NCBI GenBank assembly: GCA_030540655.1
Contig: JAUNVT010000016.1
Coordinates: 1 to 36,766 of the forward strand
Length of the DNA stretch: 36,766 nucleotides
Direction of reading: 5' to 3'
Origin: Rhodobacterales bacterium
GTDB lineage: Bacteria; Pseudomonadota; Alphaproteobacteria; Rhodobacterales; Rhodobacteraceae
Shown: in pieces, positions 20,124 to 28,661 of the stretch
Layout: each line of letters begins with the position of its first letter
How positions within the stretch are numbered: position 1 is the first letter of the stretch
The notes under the pieces: generated by a model
What the model saw: the letters and a program-made list of their open reading frames with translations, nothing else
What the model was told of the DNA's origin: nothing
The model's database searches: none
Made by a program: the position numbers and the translations under genes

Positions 20124-20981
20124 ATGGCTGATGACGATCCGGGCACACTTGTATCGACCGCGTGGCTGGCGGCGCATCTGAAGGATCCCGATCTGCGGAT
20201 CCTCGATGCCACCATGTTCATGCCCGGCACGGATCGCGACGCCGAGGCTGAATACGAGGACGCCCACATCCCCGGCGCGCGCTTTTTCGATATCAACAGT
20301 ATCAGCGATCAGCGCTCGGATCTGCCGCATATGGCGCCGCCAAACGAAAAATTCATGTCGCGCCTGCGGGCAATGGGTGTGGGGGACGGCCATCAGGTGG
20401 TGGTCTATGACACGCATGGACTCTTTTCGGCGGCGCGCGTCTGGTGGCTCTTTCGCCTGATGGGCCATGACGATATTGCGGTACTGGATGGCGGCCTGCC
20501 CAAATGGCTGGCCGAGGAGCGCGAAGTCGAGGATATGCCCCCCGTCGTGCGCGACCGTCACATGACGGTGCGCCGCCAGAACCAGATGGTCAAGGATGTC
20601 ACGCAGGTGGCCGCCGCCGCCAAGCTGGGCGACCACACCATACTGGACGCGCGCGCCGCCGAACGGTTTCGCGGCGATGCGCCGGAGCCGCGCGAGGGGT
20701 TGCGCAAGGGGCACATTCCCGGCTCGCGCAACGTGCCCTATACCGATCTGCTGAACCCCGATGGCACGATGAAGGATCAGGACGCGCTGCGCGCCGTATT
20801 CGACGCGGCTGGCGCTGATTTGTCCAAACCCGTCATCACCACCTGCGGGTCAGGCACCACGGCTGCGATCATAAACCTCGCGCTTGAGCGGATCGGCGTG
20901 TTCGATCACGCGCTCTATGACGGCTCCTGGGTCGAGTGGGGCGCCTTTCCCACTGTGCCCGTCGCAACCGGCGACGCCTGA
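20124..20981 (+). CDS. sseA: 3-mercaptopyruvate sulfurtransferase
   Basis: A 285-aa protein with two rhodanese domains (about 10-135 inactive, 160-280 active). It transfers sulfur from 3-mercaptopyruvate to a thiol acceptor or cyanide. The active-site loop CGSGTTA starts at the catalytic C241; the CGSG start is the MST form rather than the CRKGVT of thiosulfate sulfurtransferases. GHIPGSRNVPY near 197-206 and AYDGSW-like YDGSWVEWG at the end are typical. GTGGGGA lies upstream of the ATG. Confidence 0.88.
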   Translation: MADDDPGTLVSTAWLAAHLKDPDLRILDATMFMPGTDRDAEAEYEDAHIPGARFFDINSISDQRSDLPHMAPPNEKFMSRLRAMGVGDGHQVVVYDTHGLFSAARVWWLFRLMGHDDIAVLDGGLPKWLAEEREVEDMPPVVRDRHMTVRRQNQMVKDVTQVAAAAKLGDHTILDARAAERFRGDAPEPREGLRKGHIPGSRNVPYTDLLNPDGTMKDQDALRAVFDAAGADLSKPVITTCGSGTTAAIINLALERIGVFDHALYDGSWVEWGAFPTVPVATGDA

Positions 20982-20986
20982 CGCAC

Positions 20987-21015
20987 TTGCGCTGCCGCGC
21001 CGCATCGCGTTAATT
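20987..21015 (+). promoter_or_regulatory. Promoter placed to give a leaderless mRNA
   Basis: -35 TTGCGC at 20987-20992, spacer 17, -10 TTAATT at 21010-21015. The ATG of the aminotransferase begins at 21023, seven bases after the -10, which is where transcription should start. No Shine-Dalgarno is present. Confidence 0.45.
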
Positions 21016-21022
21016 GCCGGGC

Positions 21023-22129
21023 ATGTCAGATATACGCATCACCCCGCTCATCCGGTCGCTGCCCAACGCAGTCCCCTTTGTTGGCCCGGAGACATTGGAG
21101 CGGGTTCGCGGCGCGCCCTTTGATGCGCGGCTGGGCGCCAATGAAAGCATCTTCGGCCCCTCGCCCCGCGCAATTCAGGCAATGCGCGACGCGGCGGTCG
21201 AGATCTGGAAATACCCCGATTCCACCAGCCACGATCTGCGCCACGCGCTGGCCGCGCAGAATGGCATTGCGCCGGAAAATATCGTGGTGGGTGAAGGCAT
21301 AGACGGGCTGCTGGGCTATCTCGTGCGGCTGATGATCGCGCCGGGCGATACGGTGGTCACCTCCGATGGAGCCTATCCGACTTTCAATTATCACGTCACC
21401 GGCTATGGCGGCGTGCTGCACAAGGTGCCCTACCGCGACGATCATGAGGACCCCGCCGCCCTGATGGTTCGCGCGGCCGAGGTAGGGGCCAGGCTGGTCT
21501 ATCTGGCGAACCCCGACAATCCGATGGGAACATGGCATGATGGCGCCGCCCTGACAGCGGCGCTGGATGCGTTGCCCGACGGCGCGATGTTGGTCTTGGA
21601 TGAGGCTTATGTAGAATTTGCCCCTGCCGCCGCCCCTGTCCACATTGACGATCCGCGCGTCATCCGGATGCGGACCTTCTCCAAGGCCTATGGAATGGCG
21701 GGCGCACGGGTCGGTTATGCGATGGGTCCTGCCGCGCTGATTGCCGAGTTTGAAAAGGTCCGCAACCATTTCGGCATGAACCGCATGGCGCAGGTCGGGG
21801 CGCTGGCCGCGCTGGAGGATGCAGGCTGGCTGGCCCATGTCCTGGCCGAGGTCGCTGCCGCGCGCGATACGATCGCGCGGATTGCGACGGAGAACGGGCT
21901 GCGCTCCATCCCTTCCGCAACCAATTTTGTCAGCATCGACTGCGGCGGCGATGGTGCCCTTGCCCGCGCCGTGGTGGACGGGCTGGCAGAGCGGGGCGTC
22001 TTTGTGCGGATGCCTTTTGCCGCGCCGCAGAACCGCTGTATCCGCGTCAGCTGCGGCGCACCCGCCGATCTGGAGATATTTCAGGCCGCGCTGCCCGGTG
22101 CACTGGCCGGTGCACGCGGCTTGCCTTGA
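21023..22129 (+). CDS. PLP-dependent aminotransferase, HisC-like
   Basis: A 368-aa fold-type I aminotransferase related to HisC. It has RLGANESIFGPSP (about 34-46) instead of the [12 protein letters not shown] form, NPDNPMGTWH in the middle, VLDEAYVEF, and the PLP lysine in TFSKAYGMAGARVGYAMG. The substrate cannot be assigned; histidinol phosphate, aromatic amino acids or another amine are possible. A true hisC lies nearby. I start at ATG 21023, because the longer frame from TTG at 21014 would begin inside the -10 element. It lies just downstream of sseA with its own promoter. Confidence 0.82.
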   Translation: MSDIRITPLIRSLPNAVPFVGPETLERVRGAPFDARLGANESIFGPSPRAIQAMRDAAVEIWKYPDSTSHDLRHALAAQNGIAPENIVVGEGIDGLLGYLVRLMIAPGDTVVTSDGAYPTFNYHVTGYGGVLHKVPYRDDHEDPAALMVRAAEVGARLVYLANPDNPMGTWHDGAALTAALDALPDGAMLVLDEAYVEFAPAAAPVHIDDPRVIRMRTFSKAYGMAGARVGYAMGPAALIAEFEKVRNHFGMNRMAQVGALAALEDAGWLAHVLAEVAAARDTIARIATENGLRSIPSATNFVSIDCGGDGALARAVVDGLAERGVFVRMPFAAPQNRCIRVSCGAPADLEIFQAALPGALAGARGLP

Positions 22130-22149
22130 GAGGCGCCGGGGGCTAGACC
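22121..22149 (+). promoter_or_regulatory. Promoter of the phosphatase gene
   Basis: -35 TTGCCT at 22121-22126, overlapping the end of the aminotransferase gene; spacer 17; -10 TAGACC at 22144-22149. The predicted start is about 25 bases before the ATG at 22181. Confidence 0.45.
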
Positions 22150-22180
22150 CCGGTATTCCTGAGGCAGCCGCGAGGTTCAC

Positions 22181-22864
22181 ATGATCCCTTTCAAACGACT
22201 GGTCGCCTGGGAGCGGGATCTGCGCCAATCCTACAATACGGACCTGTCCACCCCCGAAAACCGGCGGCGCGCAAACATCTATAACCTGTGGTTTGATCAC
22301 GCCATCCTGCGCGGGATCTGGACCAATGAATATCAGGTGGCGCCCGGCGTCTGGCGGTCCAACCACCCCACGCACAAGCGGTTCGCCCGCATGAAGGATA
22401 TGGGGGTGAAAACCATCCTCAACCTGCGCGGAGCGGCGGGCGCCGCGCATTATCTGACCGAAAAGGAAAGCTGCGCCAAGCTCGGCCTGAAGCTGGTCGA
22501 TGTGACGCTGCACGCCCGCTATGCTGCCCCGCGCGAGGATATTCAGGCCGTCATCGACGCCTTTCGCAGCATTGAAAGACCGTTTGTCATGCATTGCAAA
22601 TCAGGCGCCGACCGGGCTGGTTTCGCGTCGGCGATCTACCTGATGGTGATCGAAGGGCGCAGCGTGGCCGAGGCGCGCCCGATGCTGGGATTGCGGTTCC
22701 TGCATATGCGCCGTTCGCGGACCGGTGTGCTGGACTATATTCTGGATCTCTACGAGGCGCGCCACTGCGAGACCGGCATCGGGTTTGAGGACTGGGTGCA
22801 GAGCGAATACGATAATGAAGCGGTTCAGGCCGATTTCGATTCCCGCTTCAGACCCTGGTTCTGA
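22181..22864 (+). CDS. Dual-specificity/tyrosine phosphatase-like protein
   Basis: A 227-aa protein with a cysteine-dependent phosphatase P-loop: HCKSGADRAG at 138-147, with nucleophile C139 and phosphate-binding R145 (C-X5-R). Upstream, GVWRSNHPTHKRFARMKDMGVKTILNLRG (about 56-84, given as a landmark) is the typical N-terminal half of bacterial DSP-like phosphatases. The substrate is unknown and may be a protein, lipid or sugar phosphate. The last 17 bases overlap the convergent gap gene, an unusually long overlap for this window. Confidence 0.8.
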   Translation: MIPFKRLVAWERDLRQSYNTDLSTPENRRRANIYNLWFDHAILRGIWTNEYQVAPGVWRSNHPTHKRFARMKDMGVKTILNLRGAAGAAHYLTEKESCAKLGLKLVDVTLHARYAAPREDIQAVIDAFRSIERPFVMHCKSGADRAGFASAIYLMVIEGRSVAEARPMLGLRFLHMRRSRTGVLDYILDLYEARHCETGIGFEDWVQSEYDNEAVQADFDSRFRPWF

Positions 22865-23867
22865 GCCCGGCACCGATGCGCAGCGCCATGTCCAGCATCC
22901 GGCAGGAAAACCCCCATTCATTATCATACCAGCCAAACACCCGGCAAAGCCCGCCCTCGGACACCGACGTCTCGCGCCCGCACATGATGATGGATTCAGG
23001 ACGGGCGTGCAGATCGGACGACACCAGCGGCCGTCCGGTCCAGCCAAAAACCCCCGCATAGGGACCGGATTCCGCCGCATCGCGCAGCACATCGTTCACC
23101 ATGGCCACGGTCACAGCGCGCTCTGTCTGCACCACCAGATCTATGCAGGATACGCTCGCCGTGGGCACCCGTATCGCGCGTGTTTCGATCCGGCGCGCCA
23201 GTGCGGGCAGAACCCGCTCCATCTGGCCGCGCGCACTGGTCGTGGTGGGAACCATCGACAGGGCGGCGGCGCGGCTGCGCTCCAGTGCGCCGCGCGGTTT
23301 GTCCACAGTGGGCTGGCTGCCGGTATAGCAATGCACGGTGGTCATCTGGCCCGAAACGATCCCGAACGCCTCGTCCAGAAGCCGCGCCAGCGGCGCCAGC
23401 GCATTCGTCGTGCAGGAGGCATTCGAAATCACGTCCTGGCCTGCCAGTGTCTCCTCATTCGCGCCGAGAACCAGCGTGACATCCGCCTCGGCTGCCGGGC
23501 CGGACACAAGAACCGCGCCTGCGCCCGCCTCGATCCCCCGGGCGGCCATGGCGCGTTTCCCGGCCATGCCGGTGCATTCCAGCACCAGATCGACTCTGCT
23601 CAGATCCAGTTGGCGCAGATCCGGCACCGAATGAAAGGCAATCCGTCGCCCCGCCACAATCAGCGCGCCCGGCGCGGTTTCAATGAGGCCTGGAAATACG
23701 CCATAGACGCTGTCATATTCAAACAGATAGGCGCAGGTCTCCAGCGGTTCGATCTCGTTGATCAACACCAGTTCGATATCCTTGCGCCCTTGCAGGATGA
23801 TCCGCAGGATCGCGCGCCCGATCCGGCCAAATCCGTTGATGGCGATCCTGACAGGTGGCTGGGACAT
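22848..23867 (-). CDS. gap: Type I glyceraldehyde-3-phosphate dehydrogenase, divergent paralogue
   Basis: A 339-aa NAD(P)-dependent dehydrogenase. The Rossmann start INGFGRIGR is at 10-18, the catalytic cysteine in SNASCTTN at C152, the catalytic histidine in TTVHCYT at H179, RAAALSMVPTTT, RVPTASVSCIDL, and the closing WYDNEWGFSCRML. The catalytic machinery is intact, but the cofactor region reads INEIEPLETCAYLFEYDS rather than the usual INDL...LAHLLKYDS, and there are changes in the middle. It may be a secondary GAPDH or an erythrose-4-phosphate dehydrogenase-like enzyme. I start at ATG 23867. It stands alone, without pgk or tkt neighbours. Confidence 0.82.
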   Translation of the reverse strand: MSQPPVRIAINGFGRIGRAILRIILQGRKDIELVLINEIEPLETCAYLFEYDSVYGVFPGLIETAPGALIVAGRRIAFHSVPDLRQLDLSRVDLVLECTGMAGKRAMAARGIEAGAGAVLVSGPAAEADVTLVLGANEETLAGQDVISNASCTTNALAPLARLLDEAFGIVSGQMTTVHCYTGSQPTVDKPRGALERSRAAALSMVPTTTSARGQMERVLPALARRIETRAIRVPTASVSCIDLVVQTERAVTVAMVNDVLRDAAESGPYAGVFGWTGRPLVSSDLHARPESIIMCGRETSVSEGGLCRVFGWYDNEWGFSCRMLDMALRIGAGLRTRV

Positions 23868-23948
23868 GGCATCGGCTCCGGTTTGCTTCGTAACGCAATC
23901 GTTAGCGCGCCAGAACCGCGCCCGCCACCCCCGATTGCGCGTCGGCGA

Positions 23949-23977
23949 TTGCTGCCGGTTGCAGCCCCGTGCTATGT
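23949..23977 (+). promoter_or_regulatory. Promoter of the M48-like gene
   Basis: -35 TTGCTG at 23949-23954, spacer 17, -10 CTATGT at 23972-23977. The ATG at 23974 is inside the -10, which supports the later start at 24007. Confidence 0.45.
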
Positions 23978-24006
23978 CCGGCAAAAAGCGCAGGGCAGAC
24001 CATTTG

Positions 24007-25035
24007 ATGACCGCACTCAGCGAATATGAAAAGCTCGAAGCGCAGGGTCTCTGGCAGGCCGCACCCGGCGATCAGCGCCGTGAGGTGGTGGTATCGATGG
24101 GCAATGCCACCCTTGTCATCGCCGATATGGACGATCGGGCGCTGACCCACTGGTCCATTCCGGCGGTCGTGCGCGCCAATCCCGGCCAGATGCCCGCCAT
24201 CTATCATCCCGATGGCGATAGCGGCGAGACGCTGGAATTGGCTGCGACCGAAAATTACATGATCGACGCAATCGAAAAACTGCGCCGGGGCGTTGCGAAG
24301 CTGCGGCCCCGGCCGAAACGTCTGCGGCTGGGCGTCGTGCTGGGAGCAATAATCGTGTTGGCGGCGCTGGCCGTATTCTGGCTGCCGGGGCTGGTCCGCG
24401 ATCACGCGTTGCGCGTCGTGCCCGCAGTAAAACGCGCTCAGATCGGCGCCGCGCTGGAGGAACAGATGCAGGCTGCCACAGGTCCGCCCTGCCGCGCGCC
24501 CGCCGGCGCTGCCGCGTTGCTGCGCCTTGCCGAACGCCTGCCCGCGCGGCGCGGAACCGGCACGTTACGCGTGGTGCGCACAGGCGTGGACAGCACCGCC
24601 ATGCTGCCCGGTGGCACGATCCTGATCAACCGCTCGCTGGTCGAGGATTTCGAGGAGCCCGACGTGGTTGCCGGCTTCATCGTGGCCGAACGGATGCGCG
24701 CACGTGCCTATGATCCGTTGGAAAGGTTGCTGGATCACGCGGGGCCGATCGCGGCGTTCCGGCTGTTGACGACGGGCGATCCGGGCCCCGCCGCGCTGCG
24801 CCGGTACGCCCGGTACCTGCTGGCGGATGCACCGCTGGAGCCAGTGGCGGATGCTGCTCTGCTGGAGGGGTTCGCCGCGTGGTCGGTCCGCAGTTCGCCC
24901 TATGCTTTCGCGCGCGACAGCAGCGGGAAGTCTGTGCTGAACCTGATCGAGGCCGATCCCTTTGCCACGACAGCCCCGCCGCCGCTGCTGAGAGATGCAG
25001 ACTGGCTGCGCCTTCAGGGCATATGCGGCGGCTGA
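24007..25035 (+). CDS. Membrane protein resembling an M48 peptidase without its metal site
   Basis: A 342-aa protein, conserved in Rhodobacterales as far as I recall, annotated only as hypothetical. The N-terminal 100 residues form a small soluble domain (MTALSEYEKLEAQGLW; VSMGNATLVIADMDDRALTHWSI). One transmembrane helix follows (about 111-130, VVLGAIIVLAALAVFWLPGL). The rest is outside the cytoplasm or loops back. The segment MLPGGTILINRSLVED..EPDVVAGFIVAERMRAR lines up with the LPGG-hydrophobic-...-LAxVLAHELGH region of M48 peptidases, but HExxH is replaced by AERMR. This suggests an inactive homologue with a scaffold or binding role. The start is ATG 24007 because upstream ATG codons lie in the promoter. 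Confidence 0.6.
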   Translation: MTALSEYEKLEAQGLWQAAPGDQRREVVVSMGNATLVIADMDDRALTHWSIPAVVRANPGQMPAIYHPDGDSGETLELAATENYMIDAIEKLRRGVAKLRPRPKRLRLGVVLGAIIVLAALAVFWLPGLVRDHALRVVPAVKRAQIGAALEEQMQAATGPPCRAPAGAAALLRLAERLPARRGTGTLRVVRTGVDSTAMLPGGTILINRSLVEDFEEPDVVAGFIVAERMRARAYDPLERLLDHAGPIAAFRLLTTGDPGPAALRRYARYLLADAPLEPVADAALLEGFAAWSVRSSPYAFARDSSGKSVLNLIEADPFATTAPPPLLRDADWLRLQGICGG

Positions 25036-25044
25036 AACGCGGCC

Positions 25045-25677
25045 CTATTTCGTGCCGAACATCCTGTCGCCAGCATCGCCAAGCCCCGGTAGGATATACC
25101 CTTTCTCGTCCAGTGCATCGTCAAGCGCCGCCGTGACGACAGGCACATCGGGATGGGCCTCTTTCATCCGCGCAACCCCTTCGGGCGCGGCCAGAAGACA
25201 CAGGAAACGGATATCCGTGGCGCCCGCGTCCTTCAGCAGGTCAATGGCCGCAACCGATGAATTGCCGGTTGCCAGCATCGGATCGACAACGATCACCAGC
25301 CTCTTGTCCAGCTGGTCCGGCACCTTGAAATAATATTGCACGGGTTTCAGCGTCGACTCGTCGCGATAGAGGCCCACGAACCCCACCCGCGCCGAGGGAA
25401 TCAGCTCCAGCATTCCATCCAGAAGGCCATTGCCCGCCCGCAGGATCGAGATCAGCGCCAGTTTACGCCCTGCCAGAACAGGTGCATCCATCTGCTGCAT
25501 CGGCGTGTCGATCAGGCGCGTCGTCATCGGCAGCTCATACGTAACCTCATAGGCCAGAAGCTGCGAAATTTCGCGCAGAAGCTGCCGGAACACTGCGGTC
25601 GAGGCATCCTTCTCGCGCATCAATGTCAGCTTGTGCTGCACCAGCGGGTGTTTGACGATGTTCAGATGCTCTTGCAT
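25045..25677 (-). CDS. upp: Uracil phosphoribosyltransferase
   Basis: A 210-aa cytoplasmic salvage enzyme that makes UMP from uracil and PRPP. The PRPP-binding loop [12 protein letters not shown] is at 130-141. The flexible hood region has [20 protein letters not shown] (about 53-72), and the closing part reads [17 protein letters not shown], the uracil-binding end of the family. The start [17 protein letters not shown] is canonical. It converges on the M48-like gene (nine bases between stops) and is divergent from prpE. Confidence 0.96.
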   Translation of the reverse strand: MQEHLNIVKHPLVQHKLTLMREKDASTAVFRQLLREISQLLAYEVTYELPMTTRLIDTPMQQMDAPVLAGRKLALISILRAGNGLLDGMLELIPSARVGFVGLYRDESTLKPVQYYFKVPDQLDKRLVIVVDPMLATGNSSVAAIDLLKDAGATDIRFLCLLAAPEGVARMKEAHPDVPVVTAALDDALDEKGYILPGLGDAGDRMFGTK

Positions 25678-25691
25678 GATCTGTCCTTATT

Positions 25692-25735
25692 GGGCGTACC
25701 GCCCTCTTTTATCCGGATGGCGCGGCCAAGGGCAA
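25692..25735 (-). promoter_or_regulatory. Promoter and leader hairpin of upp
   Basis: Minus strand: -35 TTGCCC at 25730-25735, spacer 18, -10 TAAAAG at 25706-25711. The early leader forms GGGCG-GTA-CGCCC at 25692-25704. The leader is about 20 bases, so the hairpin would be at the very 5' end and may stabilise the mRNA. Confidence 0.4.
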
Positions 25736-25831
25736 TGGCCGTGCCCCCGGCGCTCGTTTACGCTGGTGCCCGTCACAGGCGCAGCGGCCGTCGGCGCCGA
25801 GAGCATATTATGCCGCGGGTGCGGGCAACCC

Positions 25832-25860
25832 TTGCCGCGCACCCTGCCCGCGCCTTAGAA
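25832..25860 (+). promoter_or_regulatory. Promoter of prpE
   Basis: -35 TTGCCG at 25832-25837, spacer 17, -10 TTAGAA at 25855-25860. The start is predicted about 20 bases before the ATG, and CAGGGAGG lies just before the ATG. Confidence 0.45.
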
Positions 25861-25886
25861 AGGATCAAGCAAACAGGGAGGCCGCC

Positions 25887-27776
25887 ATGGGCTACGCCGA
25901 AATATACCAGAGCTGGAAATCAGACCCCGAAGCCTATTGGCTGAAACAGGCCGAAGCGATCGACTGGGTCCAGCCGCCGACCAAAGCCCTGTTCGATCGC
26001 GGCAACGACATGTACGAATGGTTCGCTGATGCCAAGGTGAACACCTGCTACAACGCCGTCGACCGCCATGTCGAGGCGGGGCGCGGCGCACAGGCTGCCA
26101 TCATCTATGATAGCCCCGTCACTGGTATCAAACAGCGCATCACCTATGCGGACCTGCAGGCGCGCGTCTCCAGCCTTGCCGGTGCCCTGCGCGCCAAGGG
26201 TGTGGAAAAGGGCGACCGGGTCATCATTTACATGCCCATGGTTCCCGAGGCGCTGGAGGCGATGTTGGCCTGCGCGCGTATCGGCGCAATCCACTCCGTC
26301 GTGTTCGGCGGTTTCTCCGCCAGCGAACTGGCGGTGCGTATCGATGACTGCACGCCCAAGGCGATCATCGCCGCCTCCTGCGGGATCGAACCGGGCCGGG
26401 TGGTCCATTACAAACCTTTGCTTGACGGGGCTATCGACCAAGCGACGCACAAGCCTGATTTCTGCGTCATCTTCCAGCGTGAGCAAGAGGTCGCCAAACT
26501 GGTGGAGGGGCGCGATCTCAGCTGGTACGCTTTTCAGTATGGCGTCGAGCCTGCCGAATGTGTGCCGGTCGAGGGCAATCATCCGGCCTATATCCTCTAC
26601 ACTTCGGGCACGACCGGTGCGCCGAAAGGGGTGATCCGGGCCACGGCGGGGCATCTGGTATCGCTGAACTGGACGATGAAGAACATCTACAACGTCGATC
26701 CGGGGGAGGTCTTCTGGGCGGCATCGGACGTGGGGTGGGTCGTGGGGCACAGCTATATCTGCTACGCGCCGCTGATCCATGGCAACACTACCGTCGTGTT
26801 CGAGGGCAAGCCCGTGGGCAACCCCGATGCCGGCACATTCTGGCGCGTCATATCAGAACATAACGTGCGCAGTTTCTTTACCGCCCCCACCGCCATCCGG
26901 GCGGTCAAGCGCGAGGATCCCAACGGCGAACTTTTGAAGAAATACGATCTGTCGGGGCTGCGCGCGCTTTATCTGGCGGGCGAACGAGCCGATCCCGATA
27001 CGATCCTCTGGGCGCAGAAGGTGCTGGACAAACCGGTCTATGACCATTGGTGGCAAACGGAAACCGGCTTTGCCATTGCCGCCAACCCTGCGGGGATCGA
27101 GGCGCTGCCGGTCAAGATCGGATCGCCCACGCTGCCGATGCCGGGCTACGATATCCAGATATTGGGCGATGACGGCCACCCGAAGGCAACCGGCGAGCTT
27201 GGCTCCATCGCGATCAAGCTGCCGCTGCCCCCCGGCACCCTGCCGACGCTCTGGAACGCTGAAGCGCGGTTCCGCAAATCCTATCTCGATACCTTTCGCG
27301 GTTATTACGAAACCGGCGACGCGGGCATCATAGACGAGGACGGGTATCTCTATATCATGGCGCGCACCGATGACGTGATCAACGTCGCGGGCCACCGGCT
27401 CAGCACCGGGCTGATGGAGGAAGTGCTGGCCAGCCATCCCGACATCGCCGAATGTGCCGTGCTGGGAGTGGCCGATGAGTTGAAAGGAAAGGTGCCCGTG
27501 GGCTTCGTTTGTCTGACCAAGGGTGTTGATCGTCCCGCTGAGGAAATCACCCGCGAATGTGTGGCGCTGGTGCGAGAGAAAATCGGTCCCGTCGCTGCCT
27601 TCAAGCTGGCTGTGGTGGTCGACCGCCTGCCCAAGACGCGCTCGGGCAAGATCCTGCGCCGCACCATGGCCAGCATCGCGGACGGCGTGGATTACAAGAT
27701 GCCGGCCACGATCGAGGATCCCGCCGTGCTGGAGGAGATTGCAGACGCGCTGAAAACCATCGGCTACCCGAAATAA
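25887..27776 (+). CDS. prpE: Propionyl-CoA synthetase
   Basis: A 629-aa acyl-AMP-forming enzyme that activates propionate (and often acetate) with ATP and CoA. The phosphate loop YTSGTTGAPKG is at 238-248, VYDHWWQTETG near 385-395 (a form typical of PrpE rather than Acs), YYETGDAG near 473-480, and RSGKILRR, where K588 is the catalytic lysine acetylated in related enzymes. The length is typical. It stands alone without prpBCD, and propionyl-CoA is probably used by the carboxylase/methylmalonyl-CoA route common in this group. An acetylation or deacetylation partner is not in the window. Confidence 0.9.
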   Translation: MGYAEIYQSWKSDPEAYWLKQAEAIDWVQPPTKALFDRGNDMYEWFADAKVNTCYNAVDRHVEAGRGAQAAIIYDSPVTGIKQRITYADLQARVSSLAGALRAKGVEKGDRVIIYMPMVPEALEAMLACARIGAIHSVVFGGFSASELAVRIDDCTPKAIIAASCGIEPGRVVHYKPLLDGAIDQATHKPDFCVIFQREQEVAKLVEGRDLSWYAFQYGVEPAECVPVEGNHPAYILYTSGTTGAPKGVIRATAGHLVSLNWTMKNIYNVDPGEVFWAASDVGWVVGHSYICYAPLIHGNTTVVFEGKPVGNPDAGTFWRVISEHNVRSFFTAPTAIRAVKREDPNGELLKKYDLSGLRALYLAGERADPDTILWAQKVLDKPVYDHWWQTETGFAIAANPAGIEALPVKIGSPTLPMPGYDIQILGDDGHPKATGELGSIAIKLPLPPGTLPTLWNAEARFRKSYLDTFRGYYETGDAGIIDEDGYLYIMARTDDVINVAGHRLSTGLMEEVLASHPDIAECAVLGVADELKGKVPVGFVCLTKGVDRPAEEITRECVALVREKIGPVAAFKLAVVVDRLPKTRSGKILRRTMASIADGVDYKMPATIEDPAVLEEIADALKTIGYPK

Positions 27777-27789
27777 ACCGCCCGGCCCT

Positions 27790-27821
27790 TTTCGCGCGGA
27801 GTTACTCAGACCCGCGCGAAA
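27790..27821. terminator. Inverted repeat between prpE and the Nit gene
   Basis: A perfect 10-bp inverted repeat TTTCGCGCGG/CCGCGCGAAA with a 12-base loop lies at the convergent junction and includes the Nit stop codon. Neither strand has a true T run after it (the minus side continues AAAAGGG), so it is a candidate bidirectional terminator or 3'-end stabiliser. Confidence 0.45.
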
Positions 27822-28630
27822 TCCGCGTCGTTCATCAGGCTGGGGATGCGCCCCTCGGTCTGGGCAATCAGATCCAGATCAATCTGTGCGGCCACCACAC
27901 CCGGCTCGGTGCCGCCATCGGCCAGAACCTCGCCCCATGGGTCTATGATCAGCGAGTGGCCATAGGTCTCGCCCCCGCCGGGAACCGGGCCGGTCATCGC
28001 CGCCGACACGACAAAGCGGGTCGTCTCGATTGCGCGGGCGCGATTCAGAACATGCCAATGCGCGGCGCCCGTCCGGGCGGTAAAGGCGGCGGGGCAGGCC
28101 AGAATCTGCGCACCCCCTTGCGCCAACGCACGAAAGAGATGTGCAAACCGCAGATCATAGCAAATCGTATGACCTACCCGGGCCAAAGCGGTGTCATGGA
28201 TCACCGCCCGGGTCCCCGGATCAACGCGGTCGCTTTCGCGGTAGACCTCAGCCTCGGACAACTGAATATCGAACAGATGGATCTTGTCATAGCGCCCGGC
28301 GATCCCGCCATCCGGGCCCAGCATAAAACCGCGATTGATGATGCGCCCGTCCGGGCCGTCCACCGCAACGGACCCCAGGTTGACCCAGACGCCATGCTGC
28401 GCAGCGAATTCCTGCATCCTCTTCAGAAATGCATGATCTTCCTCGGGTGCCGAGGGCGGCACAACCGCTGCACCCTCGGACCTGAGCCCGCCGCAATATT
28501 CAGGCAGAAACAGCATCTGCGCGCCCCCAGCCACGGCCTGCCCGGCCAATGGCAGCGCCTCGCCCAAGGCTGCGTCCATATCTGGCATGGGCCGCAATTG
28601 CAGACAGGCGATATTCAAAGGTAGGGACAT
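27806..28630 (-). CDS. Nit-type carbon-nitrogen hydrolase
   Basis: A 274-aa member of the nitrilase superfamily with the intact Glu-Lys-Cys triad: E44 in FLPEYC, K116 in GRYDKIHLFDI, and C157 in TICYDLRF. The pattern CYDLRF with HWHVLNRARAIE resembles the Nit1/Nit2 branch, whose members hydrolyse deaminated glutathione or omega-amides such as alpha-ketoglutaramate. The substrate cannot be read from the sequence. Deaminated-glutathione repair would fit the nearby glutathione genes (gloB, chaC-like), though they are far apart. Promoter and start fit: the ATG is 25 bases after the predicted start. Confidence 0.8.
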   Translation of the reverse strand: MSLPLNIACLQLRPMPDMDAALGEALPLAGQAVAGGAQMLFLPEYCGGLRSEGAAVVPPSAPEEDHAFLKRMQEFAAQHGVWVNLGSVAVDGPDGRIINRGFMLGPDGGIAGRYDKIHLFDIQLSEAEVYRESDRVDPGTRAVIHDTALARVGHTICYDLRFAHLFRALAQGGAQILACPAAFTARTGAAHWHVLNRARAIETTRFVVSAAMTGPVPGGGETYGHSLIIDPWGEVLADGGTEPGVVAAQIDLDLIAQTEGRIPSLMNDADFARV

Positions 28631-28661
28631 GGACGTGGCTCCGGCAAATCAGGGACGCCAC

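Noticed and set aside
23974-24006. Upstream ATG of the M48-like gene
   Set aside because: It lies in the -10 element CTATGT and would be upstream of the predicted transcription start.
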